The notes beneath the pieces are model-generated. The model was not told the origin of the DNA. It saw only the letters and a list, made by a program, of their open reading frames with translations, and searched no databases. DNA of 6,326 nucleotides from positions 1-6,326 of the forward strand of contig PLUJ01000324.1 in NCBI GenBank assembly GCA_003165455.1. Reading direction: 5' to 3'. Made by a program: the position numbers and the translations under genes. The stretch's first letter is position 1; every line of letters starts with the position of its first letter. This document shows, in pieces, positions 5,793-6,326 of this stretch. This stretch comes from Acidobacteriaceae bacterium. GTDB lineage: Bacteria; Acidobacteriota; Terriglobia; Terriglobales; Acidobacteriaceae.

Positions 5793-5957
5793 GTGAGAAA
5801 GTTCTTAGAACGACTCTGGTCCGATGAACGCGGCCAGGATATTGCCGAGTACGCCGTGATGTTGGCGGTCATTCTGGTGATCGTTGTCGGTACGATCCGC
5901 CTGATTGGCTCCAACGCCAACAACGTGTTCTCGGAGGTTTCAAGCGCTATTCAGTAA
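5793..5957 (+). CDS. flp: Flp/Fap-family type IVb pilin precursor
   Basis: Encodes 54 residues, the usual size for Flp pilins, which assemble into thin Tad-type pili for surface attachment and biofilm formation. Seen: a short charged leader (MRKFLERLWSDERG), the prepilin processing site G14|QDIAEY with the family's Glu5-Tyr6 pair in the mature protein, then a hydrophobic helix (about 21-38) and a short polar tail ending SSAIQ. A TadV/CpaA-type prepilin peptidase would cut after Gly14 to give a 40-residue mature pilin. The GTG start is set by AGGAGG 7 nt upstream. A good promoter lies in front. No tad/cpa assembly genes are visible: before it is an integrase remnant and after it at least 369 bp without a gene, so either the secretion genes lie beyond the window or this is an orphan pilin. 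Confidence 0.88.
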   Translation: MRKFLERLWSDERGQDIAEYAVMLAVILVIVVGTIRLIGSNANNVFSEVSSAIQ

Positions 5958-6012
5958 CGGCCGGGGGGTGCTGAGGTGCGCCCGTTCGGTCAGCCAATCT
6001 CTGGCGTACCCC

Positions 6013-6130
6013 CGTTTGAGGCAACGAGGAACGTCCGCACAGCAGATTGGATACAAACATCCGAAAGAGTTTGCGACCCAGACGCCGGCATGCCTCTACA
6101 TAGCTGAAGTGGAGCAAGAGGCCTCAAACG
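6013..6130 (+). repeat. Perfect 10-bp inverted repeat enclosing further hairpins
   Basis: CGTTTGAGGC (6013-6022) is exactly inverted at 6121-6130. Inside are a bulged hairpin CAAAC-A-TC-CGAAA-GA-GTTTG (6054-6073) and a hairpin CTCTAC (6094-6099) / GTGGAG (6109-6114, one G-U pair). An alternative closing pair GAGGCA (6018-6023) / TGCCTC (6091-6096) competes with the long arms. An 8-nt direct repeat ACGCCGGC occurs at 6082-6089 and 6128-6135. The shape is that of a multi-branched RNA, but I do not recognise a known family. Confidence 0.45.
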
Positions 6131-6157
6131 CCGGCCCCTTGCCCCCAGCTCTCTCCC

Positions 6158-6195
6158 CGCTCGGACCGATGCGGCCCCGCAAATCGGGGTGAGCG
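6158..6195 (+). repeat. Stable GC-rich hairpin
   Basis: CCCCG (6175-6179) and CGGGG (6185-6189) form a 5-bp stem with loop CAAAT, nested within CGCTC (6158-6162) / GAGCG (6191-6195). No U-tract follows directly. It could close the 3' side of the structured region above. Confidence 0.4.
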
Positions 6196-6230
6196 CGCGA
6201 GTGATTTTCGTTCAACTGCCGGGCACTTCC

Positions 6231-6251
6231 ACCTCTTAGTATCGGAGAGGT
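6231..6251 (+). repeat. Small hairpin near the window end
   Basis: ACCTCT (6231-6236) and AGAGGT (6246-6251) form a perfect 6-bp stem with a 9-nt loop. The function is unknown; it may be part of the leader of a gene beyond the window. Confidence 0.35.
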
Positions 6252-6326
6252 CAAGGCATCGAGATGATTCGAGTCGGTCCCCCTCAAGGAAAAAACGAAA
6301 AATCGAGTTTTCAATTGTTTCAGACC

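Larger units (their letters stand above)
5958..6326. other. Gene-free region rich in inverted repeats, possible structured RNA or leader
   Basis: No credible coding sequence on either strand; the open frames here lack ribosome binding sites and family patterns. The region holds several inverted repeats: GGGGGT (5964-5969) / ACCCCC (6008-6013) enclosing GCTGA (5970-5974) / TCAGC (5990-5994); CCAATCT (5994-6000) / AGATTGG (6044-6050); CGTTTGAGGC (6013-6022) / GCCTCAAACG (6121-6130); and hairpins further right. Some pairings cross each other, so they are either pseudoknots or alternatives. It could be the pilin 3' UTR, an independent RNA, or the leader of the next gene. The last 40 bases are A/T-rich compared with the rest. 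Confidence 0.5.

Noticed and set aside
5963..6096. Possible c-di-GMP (GEMM-I) riboswitch
   Set aside because: GTCCGCACAG and CGAAAGAGT look superficially like the GEMM-I stretch around GCACAGGGCAAA and the GAAA loop, but the conserved GACGCAAAG segment and the GGCAAA core are missing, so the resemblance is too weak to call.
5958..6130. Possible SRP 4.5S RNA or RNase P RNA
   Set aside because: GGTCAGCC and GAGGAACGTCCGC recall short motifs of these RNAs, but the SRP loop GGAAGGAAGCAGCC and the other RNase P conserved regions are absent.
6096..6314. 72-codon open frame on the - strand near the window end
   Set aside because: It runs through the inverted-repeat cluster, has low-complexity Gly/Arg/Ser-rich composition, no ribosome binding site and no recognised domain.
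1..6326. CRISPR array, defence system or intact transposon
   Set aside because: I saw no regularly spaced direct repeats, no cas or defence-type proteins and no transposase with terminal repeats; the only mobile-element trace is the integrase remnant.

Overview
The window looks like a chromosomal segment from a Gram-negative-type environmental bacterium, most likely an acidobacterium (Acidobacteriota). This placement is an inference from three things: the style of the proteins, the CGGCTAAAGCCGC-type palindromic intergenic element at 2115-2187, and the combination of an aceB-aceA pair, a YHS-containing copper ATPase and a lone Flp pilin. There is no rRNA or other decisive marker, so the phylum is not proven.

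Left part (1-2076, + strand): the 3' end of a malate synthase gene (aceB, cut by the window edge), then 63 bp later a complete isocitrate lyase gene (aceA). Together they are the glyoxylate shunt, which lets the cell grow on acetate or fatty acids by bypassing the decarboxylating steps of the TCA cycle. A nested inverted-repeat element (2115-2187) separates aceA from the converging gene on the other strand.

Middle (2224-5109): a large minus-strand Cu+-type P1B ATPase carries an N-terminal YHS domain and two HMBD zinc-ribbon-like metal-binding modules in place of HMA domains. Divergently, 171 bp away, lies a 75-residue protein with the shape of an HMA domain but no cysteines. The shared intergenic region holds two clear dyads that are candidate operators or leader structures. 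This is a copper (or silver) efflux module.

Right part (5110-6326): a tRNA-Arg(ACG) gene with its own -10 box and a rho-independent terminator. Just after it, on the minus strand, is a truncated C-terminal fragment of a tyrosine recombinase, a relic of a mobile element that apparently used the tRNA as its attachment site. A good sigma70-type promoter then leads to a 54-codon Flp/Fap type IVb pilin gene with a GTG start. The last 369 bp contain no convincing gene but hold a cluster of inverted repeats, including a perfect 10-bp arm pair 98 nt apart, which may be a structured RNA or the leader of the next gene beyond the window. The relic integrase and this untranslated region are the parts most worth a second look.
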